Numbered from the stretch's first letter, positions 1-6,793 are shown. The stretch: DNA of 7,495 bases from JBBAEV01 sp041655735 (GCA_041655735.1 JBBAEV010000036.1:1-7495), one strand, 5' to 3'. Notes: generated by a model from the letters alone, not told the origin. Made by a program: numbers and translations.

Positions 1-1037
1 AAGAATTTGCTCAATACGTAGGCTAACAGTATTCGGACTAGCCACATTACAGTAATATATGAGATTATCATGATTTTAGTTTGACTGCTACCCATGACAA
101 TCTTCGATGTTATTTCTGACAAAGCATATAAATTATAACATAAACTCACTACCCGAAGATAATAAACATGCAATAGAGTGACTTTTTGGGAGTCGGTAAA
201 AAAGTTAGCCAATGGGAAAGCAAAAATCCAGACGATTGCAGTGATCGTTACTAAAATTGCGATATCTAGACGCCGAGTTGTATGCAACCTAATGCCAATA
301 CGCTTAAAGCCGAAGTTTTGTGAAGCAAAAGCACTGAAGCCATAGCGAAGACTTTCCATAGGGGCATGAATGAAGGTGTTGATGTGGATAGCTTGCGCAA
401 AGGGAGAAAAATTAAAGGAGTTGACGAAAGAGGTTAGAACCAAGAATTTTCCACAATATAATCCTTCTTTAAAGCCAATGGGAAACCTTATTTCACTTTT
501 ATTACTACTAATTAATCCATTCCAGTGTAGCCTTAGCCAAAAAAATGTAAAGGTTATGTCTCTTTTTATTAGAAAAATTATTAATGCCACCAACGAGATT
601 GCGTATGCCATATTAGTAGTCCAAGCTGGGTTTTCCATTTCCATGTCGAGAGATCTAATAAAAACGAGATCAAGAATAATAGGAAATATAGCTACGAATA
701 TTACAACCATGAGAAATAGGGGAGAACCTCCAACTCCTCGGTAGACAGAGCCTAAAAAATTATAACCGATAAGGAGTGGGGCTCCTGCAAATAATATATG
801 GGCATACAAGCGAACAATAGGCAGTGCTTGAGAGGTGATATTTAGTTGGTTTAGAAGTACAAGTCTAAGAAGAGTTTTAGTGAGGCCTCTTACGATACCT
901 AAATAGCGATTTATAAGATAGGGATTGGTCAATGTGCTGAGTGGGTGCAATAAGTCGGTTGCTAAGAGTAGTGTAGAAAACCTGAGCCTATGCTTCGAGA
1001 TATTACCAGTAGTGAAGTCATGTCCTAGGGTAAGCAT
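1..1037 (-). pseudogene. MATE-family efflux transporter, eroded and internally deleted, 3' end outside window
   Basis: My translation of the minus strand from the ATG at 1035-1037 stays open for 345 codons to the window edge. It aligns by eye with MATE (NorM/DinF-like) drug or metabolite:cation antiporters: an N-terminal FTTGNISK, then LINRYLG, a YNFLGSVYRGVGGSP segment (about 92-106), SFVNSF (203-208), YGFSAFASQNFG (232-243), FPLANFFTDSQ (274-284) and a final LVRILLAYVLSKF. Two things suggest decay. LNQ (62-64) is followed directly by the part that normally starts TM4 (about 66 on), so roughly 60-70 residues covering TM2-TM3 are missing in frame. Many usually conserved Gly, Asn, Gln and Asp are replaced (for example GD to GG, and the GNLLQQLY-like stretch reads TDLLHPLS). 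Yet there is no stop or frameshift. An in-frame TGA lies three codons before the ATG's second neighbour, fixing the start nearby. Family assignment is fairly sure; whether it is dead or a shortened divergent protein is not. Confidence 0.7.
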
Positions 1038-1043
1038 AGCTCA

Positions 1044-1072
1044 ATTAAAGCATCGCAAGAAGCAAAAGTCAA
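1044..1072 (-). promoter_or_regulatory. Putative sigma-70 promoter for the MATE gene
   Basis: On the minus strand TTGACT (1067-1072) and TTTAAT (1044-1049) are separated by exactly 17 bases, and each box matches the consensus at 5 of 6 positions. The -10 box ends only six bases before the MATE ATG (1035-1037), so transcription would begin at or next to the start codon, giving a leaderless or nearly leaderless mRNA. No Shine-Dalgarno is visible in front of that ATG, which fits. The corresponding place in the second copy (about 6800-6835) has lost both boxes. This is a sequence-only prediction. Confidence 0.45.
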
Positions 1073-1114
1073 ACAAAAACAATAAGTACGTTCAAAAATA
1101 ATCAAAAATAAAGC

Positions 1115-1143
1115 TTGACAAACACGAAATAGCGGTTAATCAT
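1115..1143 (+). promoter_or_regulatory. Putative sigma-70 promoter of the bicupin-importer operon
   Basis: A perfect -35 box TTGACA (1115-1120) is followed after 17 bases by AATCAT (1138-1143), a 4-of-6 match to the -10 consensus. Transcription would start near 1150, just before the inverted repeat at 1158-1180. The -35 box and its distance to that repeat (38 bases to ATTTGAAA) are preserved in the second copy at 6871, although the bases between have diverged. That conservation is the main support, since the -10 is weak. Confidence 0.55.
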
Positions 1144-1157
1144 TATTAAAAGCGTGA

Positions 1158-1180
1158 TATTTGAAAATAGCTTTCAAATA
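1158..1180 (+). promoter_or_regulatory. Inverted-repeat operator candidate, copy 1
   Basis: TATTTGAAA (1158-1166) and TTTCAAATA (1172-1180) are perfect 9-base inverted arms around a 5-base centre. The site lies between the predicted transcription start and the Shine-Dalgarno AGGAGG (1192-1197), where a bound repressor would block initiation or early elongation. The same element recurs at 6915-6935 in front of the second bicupin gene, with the outer arms unchanged. Half-sites of the TGAAA/TTTCA type are known from LacI-family operators, but the odd 15-base spacing and the lack of a central CG leave the regulator family open. No regulator gene is in the window. The arms could also form a weak RNA hairpin, but it is AT-rich. 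Confidence 0.55.
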
Positions 1181-1204
1181 CGAGATTAATCAGGAGGATT
1201 TAGA

Positions 1205-1927
1205 ATGAGTGTTGTTAAGTTTCAAAAGAGGGTAGATCTCTCAAGCCAAAAGAAAGACGGATTTGCCAAAACAGTTCGCTTGGAAGGGGCCTTCCCACGA
1301 ATCAACACCTATCAGTGTGAATTAGACAAAGGGCATCATGTAGAGCTTGAAACCTATAAAGAAGGAGAAAAGAGCCAAATTTTCTTTTTTACTAAGGGTA
1401 AGGGCTATATTGCAACGGAATCAACTTCATACAACATTAACGAGAATGCTTTGTTTGTTCCTTTGTACGATTCTGAAAGGTTTGCATTCTATGCAACAGA
1501 AGGTTTAGAGTGGTTGGAAATTACTATTGATCTTATAGAAGAGGAAGTTGCGAAATTAGACTTTGCAAGAATGGCATTACCTCACTTCTGTCCGGTCTCA
1601 GAGTGTCTTCGGTATGAAGAAAAGTTTAAGGGTCCCGGCGTGCTCTCGTATTCGGTTATCCAACATGATGAAATTTGTGGACTTGGTATGGCCAGCATGG
1701 GTGTGACAAGAGGGGTCGGCCCGAACTTTGTTGGTGATCATAAGCACGATGATTTGGCACAATGGTACTACGGTCTGGAAGATAACTCGATCCGTTATAC
1801 TGCCGACAATACTACTGTTGAATTAAAACAAGGAGATATGACCTTCACTCCTAAGGGCTACCTGCATTCAGTTGAAGCCAAAGAAGATGAAGTGATTAAT
1901 TATGTGTGGTTTGAATACATTTGCTAG
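1205..1927 (+). CDS. Bicupin protein, first gene of the importer operon
   Basis: This is a 240-residue cytoplasmic protein with no signal peptide or membrane segment, made of two consecutive cupin barrels. The N-terminal barrel (about 30-120) has no histidine ligands and is probably structural or binding only. The C-terminal barrel (about 148-238) keeps both cupin motifs: H179-x-H181 with Q186 where Glu is usual, and G210-x5-P216-x-G218-x2-H221. It can thus present three His and one Gln to a divalent metal. Cupins of this size include sugar isomerases, epimerases, dioxygenases and ligand sensors; I cannot say which this is. A perfect AGGAGG (1192-1197) seven bases upstream fixes the start. 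The binding-protein gene follows after 30 bases, so the protein probably handles or senses the imported compound. A close second copy starts at 6961. Confidence 0.85.
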   Translation: MSVVKFQKRVDLSSQKKDGFAKTVRLEGAFPRINTYQCELDKGHHVELETYKEGEKSQIFFFTKGKGYIATESTSYNINENALFVPLYDSERFAFYATEGLEWLEITIDLIEEEVAKLDFARMALPHFCPVSECLRYEEKFKGPGVLSYSVIQHDEICGLGMASMGVTRGVGPNFVGDHKHDDLAQWYYGLEDNSIRYTADNTTVELKQGDMTFTPKGYLHSVEAKEDEVINYVWFEYIC

Positions 1928-1957
1928 TATTCAAAAGAGATAAAAAAGGAGAATTTT

Positions 1958-3268
1958 ATGAAAAAGATCTTGTCTCTCATTCTAATGATTGGAATGGTTG
2001 CTATGCTCTTTGCGGGAGGCGCCGCTGAAAAGAAAGATGATATTGTCTTGACTTTCTGGACTAGTACTGCTGAAGCTGTTGATTGGTACACTAATGTTGT
2101 TACACCAGCATTTAAGGCGAAGCATCCTGAAGTCAAAGACGTCGAAATTTCTTTTACATCGATTGAGGATTTTAATAAAAAACTTCCCGTTGTAATCCCA
2201 GCTGGTGAAGCGCCTGATTTGATGGAAATGGAAGACTCTTGGGCAACTCAGTTTATTACAGCTGGTTATATTTCACCCAATTCTGACCGTTTGAATGCTG
2301 TGGTCTCGAAGCTAAAACCCTCTTTACAGAAAGCAATTGAGCTGGATGGCAAAAAATATGGCGTTCCAGCGATGTTGATTCACGAGTTCATGTACTACAA
2401 TAAAACCATGTTTAAGGCTGCTGGAATCAAAGAATTTCCCAATACCATGGAAGAAATGCTTGACGTAGCTAAAAAGCTAACCAAACGAGATGCTAGTGGT
2501 GCTATTGATGTCTCAGGTTTCTCAATGCGCCTTGGGGGGAATCCAAATGGTACATTCCAGAAATTCTGGGTATTAGCCTTACTCTCTAATGGAGTTGAAA
2601 TGGTTGAAGAATCCAAGACTACTCCAGGTAAGTACCATTGTGCATTCGATAATGAAGCTGGCTACAATGCTATTAAGTTATACATCGATATGCTTTATGG
2701 GTACAAAGTAGATGATTTTAATAGTATGAAAGACTCCGAAGCTTTTGCTGCAGGTAAAACAGCAATCAACATGCGTGAAAGCCAGTCGATTCAAACTATT
2801 CTTGAGCTGGGACCCGATTTAGATTGGGGTTCAGCGCCTATGCCGATTGGCAAGAGTGGAAGAAGAGCTACATTTGAGATTGCCTTGAATCTCTATGTTC
2901 CTAGTTCAACTAAAGAGGCCAACAAACCCTACGCAGAGAGTTTTATTGAGACCGCTTTAGAGCAAAAAACACAAGAAGAGATGGTCCGCAAAGCTTTTTG
3001 TCTGTCACCATTAGCAGAATTTGAATACTCAGGACTGATTGATCCTCGAGCAGAAGCCGGCTATTTCTTCCCTGAAGATATGGATGTTTACTCTGTTCCT
3101 ATTCATAATGCCTACGATGCTGCTGCAACCCGTGTTGGAATGGCTTTACCAACAATCTTTGCGGATGCTTCATTGTACAATAACCCAGCAGGTATACGGA
3201 AACAGGTGTCCTACCTTGCTAGTTTAGTCAACGAAGTTTACAAAGAATATGGTGAGTACGCCGAGTAA
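1958..3268 (+). CDS. ABC importer solute-binding protein (family 1, carbohydrate type)
   Basis: The product is a 436-residue periplasmic receptor of the MalE/UgpB-like family (COG1653) that captures the substrate and delivers it to the permeases encoded next. A signal peptide (KK at 2-3, hydrophobic 4-18) ends in LFAGGAAEKK. There is no cysteine, so this is not a classical lipoprotein; signal peptidase I cleavage after about A19 or A23 is likely, giving a soluble protein in a diderm periplasm. Family hallmarks are TFWTSTAE near the mature N-terminus (32-39), the PAGEAPDLMEMEDSW segment (81-95), YGVPAML (134-140) followed by YYNKTMFKAAGI (146-157), and a C-terminal domain with FAAGKTAINM. The length is normal for the family. 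AAGGAG (1946-1951) sets the start. Substrate specificity cannot be read from the sequence: a sugar, oligosaccharide or polyol is likely. It is probably transcribed with the bicupin gene upstream. Confidence 0.93.
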   Translation: MKKILSLILMIGMVAMLFAGGAAEKKDDIVLTFWTSTAEAVDWYTNVVTPAFKAKHPEVKDVEISFTSIEDFNKKLPVVIPAGEAPDLMEMEDSWATQFITAGYISPNSDRLNAVVSKLKPSLQKAIELDGKKYGVPAMLIHEFMYYNKTMFKAAGIKEFPNTMEEMLDVAKKLTKRDASGAIDVSGFSMRLGGNPNGTFQKFWVLALLSNGVEMVEESKTTPGKYHCAFDNEAGYNAIKLYIDMLYGYKVDDFNSMKDSEAFAAGKTAINMRESQSIQTILELGPDLDWGSAPMPIGKSGRRATFEIALNLYVPSSTKEANKPYAESFIETALEQKTQEEMVRKAFCLSPLAEFEYSGLIDPRAEAGYFFPEDMDVYSVPIHNAYDAAATRVGMALPTIFADASLYNNPAGIRKQVSYLASLVNEVYKEYGEYAE

Positions 3269-3293
3269 TTCTACTTGATTCACGAGAATTTCT

Positions 3294-3323
3294 AGGATGT
3301 GTCCATTTATTTGGACACATCCT
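3294..3323 (+). promoter_or_regulatory. Strong hairpin between binding-protein and permease genes
   Basis: AGGATGTGTCCA (3294-3305) and TGGACACATCCT (3312-3323) form a perfect 12-bp stem with a 6-base loop. Only three T follow, so it is a poor intrinsic terminator. It begins 26 bases after the binding-protein stop codon and ends 18 bases before the permease start. Hairpins at this place in importer operons are known to protect the upstream message from 3' decay or to terminate partially, so that the receptor is made in excess over the membrane parts (as with malE-malF). That role is inferred here. Confidence 0.75.
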
Positions 3324-3330
3324 TTATCGC

Positions 3331-3336
3331 AGGGAG
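3331..3336 (+). promoter_or_regulatory. Shine-Dalgarno that decides the first permease start
   Basis: AGGGAG lies five bases before the ATG at 3342-3344. A longer in-frame start at 3297 would lie inside the hairpin stem, would have no Shine-Dalgarno and would add 15 residues (MCPFIWTHPLSQGDK) unlike a permease N-terminus. I therefore choose 3342. Confidence 0.75.
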
Positions 3337-3341
3337 ACAAA

Positions 3342-4235
3342 ATGTTAAAGTTAAAGTACAAGAACCAAAATAAAGATGATATGCTATTTGTTGCTGCGGT
3401 GGTCATACCAATTACACTACTCTTTTTATTCATTAGGTTCATTCCTATCGGCCGCAGTTTTGTTAACAGTTTTTATCAAAAAAACCTTGTGTTACGTACT
3501 CAGGTATTTAATGGATTAGATAATTATACCAAGCTTTTACGAGATAAGTTTTTCATCCGATCGCTATCCAATACCTTGTTTGTAACTTTTTTTGCAACGT
3601 TGCTGAGCGTTTCGGCAGGATTGTTGTTAGCCTCAATTGTTAACTCTAAGCAAAATCGGTTGATTCGCTTTGGACAAGCTATCCTTTTCCTTCCTGTAGT
3701 TATCTCGATGGTTCCAGCTACCTTAATTTGGAAATATATTTTTGATTACAATTTTGGCCTTCTCAATTATCTGGCCACTTTGGCAGGGATGCCCAAAGGG
3801 AATTGGCTTAATAACCCAGCTTTAACTAAGTGGGCAGTTGTCATTATTTCGACCTGGAAAGAAATTGGTTATAATATGATGATATTCTTAGTAGGGCTAA
3901 AAGCGATCCCTCATGAACTTTACGAATCTGCCTCAATTGACGGAGCAGGAAAATGGCATAAATTCTGGGCAATTACCTTTCCGCAACTAAAGCCGGTAAC
4001 TTTGTTCGTTCTTGTGGTGGAAATTATAAAATTTATTAAAGTATTTACCCCAGCTGTGGTCCTTACGACTGGTAGTCAGAGTTCGGGTGAGGTTTTCTAC
4101 ACTATGGTGTATTACATTTACCAGACAGGATTCCTCTTACGTCAAATAGGTTTAGCCTCAGCAGCTTCAGTGATCCTTCTAGTGTTGGTCATGTTATTGA
4201 CGCGAATTCAGATGATTATTACCAAGGAGCGCTAA
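3342..4235 (+). CDS. ABC importer permease, MalF/UgpA type
   Basis: This 297-residue inner-membrane protein has about six transmembrane segments (roughly 15-33, 76-100, 112-132, 164-188, 216-236 and 268-287). It belongs to the COG1175 (MalF/UgpA/LacF-like) class. The cytoplasmic EAA loop that docks the ATPase is seen at about 192-214 as ELYESASIDGAGKWHKFWAITFP, with the invariant Gly at 201 and Pro at 214. The periplasmic GLDNYTKLL segment (58-66) and the N-terminal IPIGRSFVNSFYQ (34-46) are also typical. It pairs with the next gene's product to form the heterodimeric channel. The next start codon lies two bases after this stop, so the two are translationally coupled. The length is ordinary and nothing looks broken. 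Confidence 0.93.
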   Translation: MLKLKYKNQNKDDMLFVAAVVIPITLLFLFIRFIPIGRSFVNSFYQKNLVLRTQVFNGLDNYTKLLRDKFFIRSLSNTLFVTFFATLLSVSAGLLLASIVNSKQNRLIRFGQAILFLPVVISMVPATLIWKYIFDYNFGLLNYLATLAGMPKGNWLNNPALTKWAVVIISTWKEIGYNMMIFLVGLKAIPHELYESASIDGAGKWHKFWAITFPQLKPVTLFVLVVEIIKFIKVFTPAVVLTTGSQSSGEVFYTMVYYIYQTGFLLRQIGLASAASVILLVLVMLLTRIQMIITKER

Positions 4236-4237
4236 GA

Positions 4238-5083
4238 ATGAAACGTAATAAGCTAATACATGGAAACAATGACTTATTCAGTGCTCTTGGCATGCTTTTG
4301 TTCATACTGTTGGTATTAATTTGCCTGTTTCCATTTTTATGGATGATAATTACTTCGCTTAAAACTTTGGAAGAGACCCATAGTATTCCTCCGAAAATTT
4401 TACCCGGTAGTTGGTTTTTTAAAAATTATAATAAAATCTTCCACGATAAATTTTTCCCTCGCTATTTTTTTAATAGTGTGTACATCTCAGTTTTAATTAC
4501 CATAATCGCAGTTGGTGGCTCGATTACGCTCGGTTATGTTTTGGCAAAATTCAATTTTCCTGGTAAGAAACTTTTGTTCTGGGCTATATTGGCTACCATT
4601 ATGATTCCAGAGGAGGCTTATGTTGTACCCTTATACCAAACAGTTTCGTCGCTGAAATTAACCAATACCTACTTAGGAATCATTTTGCCTAGTATTATTA
4701 GTAGTTTTGGAATTTTCTATATGAAACAAAATATGGAATCATTACCCAACGAATTGATTGAAGCGGCTCGTATTGATGGGTCAACAAATATAAATACCTT
4801 TGTTAAAATCATTGTTCCACTGCAGACATCTTCAATTTCAGTCCTATCTTTATTACTCTTTTTAATTGCCTGGAGCGATTATCTTTGGCCTTTAATCGTT
4901 GTTTCCAAACAGCGTATGTATGTACTTGAAATTGGATTAACTTATTTGCAGAACCAATATTACATTGATTGGGGTATGGTTATGGCAGGTTGTGTAGTTG
5001 CTATGGCTCCAGTCTTTCTCTTGTTTTTATTGGCTAGAACTTATGTGATGGAAGGTGTAGCCATGACAGGAATTAAAGGATAA
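4238..5083 (+). CDS. ABC importer permease, MalG/UgpE type
   Basis: This is a 281-residue inner-membrane partner of the preceding permease, in the COG0395 (MalG/UgpE-like) class with six transmembrane segments. Diagnostic parts are the N-terminal FPFLWMIITSLKT (31-43), YFFNSVYIS (76-84), LGYVLAKFNFPGKK (98-111), and the EAA loop ELIEAARIDGSTNINTFVKIIVP (172-194) with Gly181. AWSDYLWPLIV (211-221) and the closing VMEGVAMTGIKG are also typical. Its Shine-Dalgarno AAGGAG (4224-4229) lies within the last codons of the upstream permease gene, so ribosomes ending there can restart. The operon carries no ATP-binding subunit; importers of this class commonly borrow a shared MsmX/UgpC-like ATPase encoded elsewhere. 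Confidence 0.93.
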   Translation: MKRNKLIHGNNDLFSALGMLLFILLVLICLFPFLWMIITSLKTLEETHSIPPKILPGSWFFKNYNKIFHDKFFPRYFFNSVYISVLITIIAVGGSITLGYVLAKFNFPGKKLLFWAILATIMIPEEAYVVPLYQTVSSLKLTNTYLGIILPSIISSFGIFYMKQNMESLPNELIEAARIDGSTNINTFVKIIVPLQTSSISVLSLLLFLIAWSDYLWPLIVVSKQRMYVLEIGLTYLQNQYYIDWGMVMAGCVVAMAPVFLLFLLARTYVMEGVAMTGIKG

Positions 5084-5088
5084 AAAGA

Positions 5089-6186
5089 ATGACTAGTAAA
5101 GAGAGAGTTCTAGCTACTTTGAACCATGAGCAACCCGATCGGGTTGCTATTGATTATTGGTTTCGTGATGATGTAAAGGAGCTTTTTAAAAAGTTTATCG
5201 GTGTTGAAACCGATGAGGGATTATATCAATTTATCCATGCTGATTTACGTACTGTAGAACCCGTCTATTTTGATCCCGAATTTGAAGATAGAACTAACGG
5301 TGTCTTAGGAGACGCTGTTGAATTAACTGGTGGGCGTTTCATCTTCCACGAAGATGGAACCTTTGAAGATATATGGGGTACTATTCGTCGTAATGGGAAA
5401 GATGGATTGTACACTGAATGGGTGAGTGGCCCTTATCGCGACAATGACGATTTTGATGCCTATACCTGGCCTTCTATCGAAATAGTAGAATCACAAGCAT
5501 CAATTCGAACTAAAGTAGAACAAATCCAAACTCATGGAGAACTCGCCATTAAAGGCTATATTGACAACCCCTTCAAACACGCTTGGCAGATGCGAGGCTT
5601 GGAAAATACACTATGTGATATGTTGGTTGAACCAGAATTTTGCAGTCGTCTGATGTGGAAATGTGCGAGTTATGCCAAAGAAATGGGGTTGCGTTTAATT
5701 CGCGCTGGAGTTGATATTCTCGGCATTGTTGGTGACATTGCCTCTCAAACTAGTTTGCTTTTTTCTCTCGATTGCTGGCGTCAGTTCATTCGACCTTGTT
5801 TGGACGATATGATCCAAGCTTTTAAGGAAGAAAACCCTGACGTTCATTTATTTTTTCATAGTGATGGTTGTCTCGATATGATTATGCCTGAATTAATCGA
5901 CACTGGGTTTGACATTATTAATCCAATCCAACCAGAATGTATGGATTTGTTTAGATTCAAAGATGACTACGGCGATAAAGTTACTATTCATGGAGGGATT
6001 TCTATTCAAGAACTACTACCTTTTGGTTCCGTTGAAGATGTGCATCGTGAGGTGCGGGCAATTATAGATTACTGTAATAGAGATGGGGGTTATATCCTCT
6101 GCCCAGCAAATTTAGTGCAGCTCGATACTCCAATGGAAAATATCCTCGCTCTTTATGAAGAAGCAGTAGGAACAACTCTTCTGTAA
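5089..6186 (+). CDS. UroD/MtaA-like (COG0407) protein of unknown substrate
   Basis: This is a 365-residue cytoplasmic TIM-barrel protein related to uroporphyrinogen decarboxylase and to MtaA/CmuA-type cobalamin methyltransferases. Recognised parts are the N-terminal MTSKERVLATLNHEQPDR (1-18), DILGIVGDIASQTSLLFS (209-226), the barrel motif FHSDGCLDMIMPELIDTGFDIINPIQPE (256-283), IHGGISI (300-306) and GGYILCPANLVQLDTPMENI (333-352). It lacks the Arg-rich N-terminus that binds porphyrin in true UroD. The MtaA zinc triad (His-x-Cys and a later Cys) is only partly matched: H257 is present, the next position is D259, and the later Cys position reads N341, although C261 and C338 lie close by. The reaction is thus uncertain; methyl transfer to or from the imported compound is one idea. 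An AAAGGA (5075-5080) precedes the ATG, which lies five bases after the permease stop. Database names such as 'uroporphyrinogen decarboxylase' would be misleading. Confidence 0.88.
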   Translation: MTSKERVLATLNHEQPDRVAIDYWFRDDVKELFKKFIGVETDEGLYQFIHADLRTVEPVYFDPEFEDRTNGVLGDAVELTGGRFIFHEDGTFEDIWGTIRRNGKDGLYTEWVSGPYRDNDDFDAYTWPSIEIVESQASIRTKVEQIQTHGELAIKGYIDNPFKHAWQMRGLENTLCDMLVEPEFCSRLMWKCASYAKEMGLRLIRAGVDILGIVGDIASQTSLLFSLDCWRQFIRPCLDDMIQAFKEENPDVHLFFHSDGCLDMIMPELIDTGFDIINPIQPECMDLFRFKDDYGDKVTIHGGISIQELLPFGSVEDVHREVRAIIDYCNRDGGYILCPANLVQLDTPMENILALYEEAVGTTLL

Positions 6187-6558
6187 GAAGAATTTTCTCT
6201 AACTCCAAGACAAACTATCTGTAAGCATTTGGTTTTGCACCATTTTTCCTTAGAATGTTGAACACTTTTTACCTGTTTTGCTTCCCCTTTTTAGATATGC
6301 CTACTTACAGTCTTTTATAGTCTAAGATGGTAATGATGCTCCCTAGAACAAGGGAGGGAGTTCGTCAAAATCATTGTTATGGTTGTCTCTATCCATGAAA
6401 ATTTACGTATCTATTTCAGGTAAAATATAGCAGACATAGGCGTCAAAGCTTTAAAGGGTAAGAGTGGTTTTATATTGTGTACTCGACTTTTGATCTGAAT
6501 TGTTGTGCTATAAAGATTCTTGTACGTCTCCTATTTGTGCGAACTTGGAAAAGGGAAG
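6187..6558. other. Gene-free stretch after the operon
   Basis: I see no coding frame with a plausible start and Shine-Dalgarno on either strand. A weak hairpin, TGGT (6230-6233) with ACCA (6239-6242), is followed by ATTTTT just downstream of the UroD-like gene and might serve as a poor terminator. CTCCCT (about 6340-6345) pairs with AGGGAG a few bases on but has no T-run. On the minus strand, reading on from the MATE remnant past its stop at 6559, AQIGDVQESL-like residues (about 6540-6510) faintly recall the MATE loop after TM2, so the right part may be further decayed MATE sequence. That is a guess. Confidence 0.4.
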
Positions 6559-6793
6559 TTAACCTTCTAACACCACAGTTTTGCTGATGGCTTGAATGAG
6601 AAGTAATTGGTTAAGAGAACCAACTCGGATAGTTGCCCTAGCTTCGATTTTTAAATAGCGATTGATAAGGTAAAGATTGGTCAATGCGTAGAGTTGCGAC
6701 AACAAGTTAACTACTAAAATGAGGGTGGAAAGCCCGAGTGCATACTTTGAGATATTATCTGTCGTGAAGCATCTCAAGACTAGGGGTTAGCAT
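6559..6793 (-). pseudogene. MATE transporter N-terminal remnant, frameshifted and truncated
   Basis: This is the second copy of the start of the MATE gene seen at 843-1037. The equivalent ATG (6791-6793) is in the same place relative to the control region but reads only M-L-T-P-S-L-E-M-L-H-D-R before a stop, because this copy has four more bases than copy 1 in the first 43. After the shift, one frame (6777-6559) gives FTTDNISKYALGLSTLILVVNLLSQLYALTN... through LINRYL to GSLNQLLLIQAI, clearly MATE TM1 and the loop after it. It then turns to unrelated SKTVVLEG and stops. Several expected Gly positions are Val, Arg or Lys. A normal MATE protein has about 450 residues, so this copy is dead. Confidence 0.78.

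Larger units (their letters stand above)
843..1739 (+). repeat. Duplicated divergent module, copy 1
   Basis: This segment spans the MATE N-terminus (minus), the intergenic control region, and the first 178 codons of the bicupin gene. It recurs in the same orientation at 6604-7495. The offset is 5756 bases without indel from the MATE start codon through the bicupin. Within the MATE part copy 1 has three extra codons and copy 2 four extra bases. The copy 1 limit on the left is set by its internal MATE deletion, and on the right by the end of the window for copy 2, so the true duplication may be larger. Confidence 0.85.

Noticed and set aside
370..744. 124-codon plus-strand reading frame
   Set aside because: It lies opposite the MATE-like frame, has no Shine-Dalgarno and no recognisable domain. 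It is a shadow of the minus-strand sequence.
1220..1226. TTTCAAA inside the bicupin start as a third operator half-site
   Set aside because: It has no matching arm and encodes ordinary conserved residues, so it is probably chance.
3297..3341. Longer start for the first permease
   Set aside because: The ATG is inside the hairpin stem without a ribosome site, and the added residues are not permease-like; 3342 has AGGGAG in front.
5089..6186. Genuine uroporphyrinogen decarboxylase (hemE)
   Set aside because: The porphyrin-binding Arg-rich N-terminus and the GHG-type motif near the C-terminus are missing, and the operon context is sugar import.
6230..6247. TGGT/ACCA hairpin plus ATTTTT as terminator
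   Set aside because: A four-pair stem is too weak to call as a feature; it is only mentioned in the gene-free stretch.
6340..6360. CTCCCT/AGGGAG hairpin as operon terminator
   Set aside because: The stem is only six pairs and is followed by mixed sequence without a T-run.
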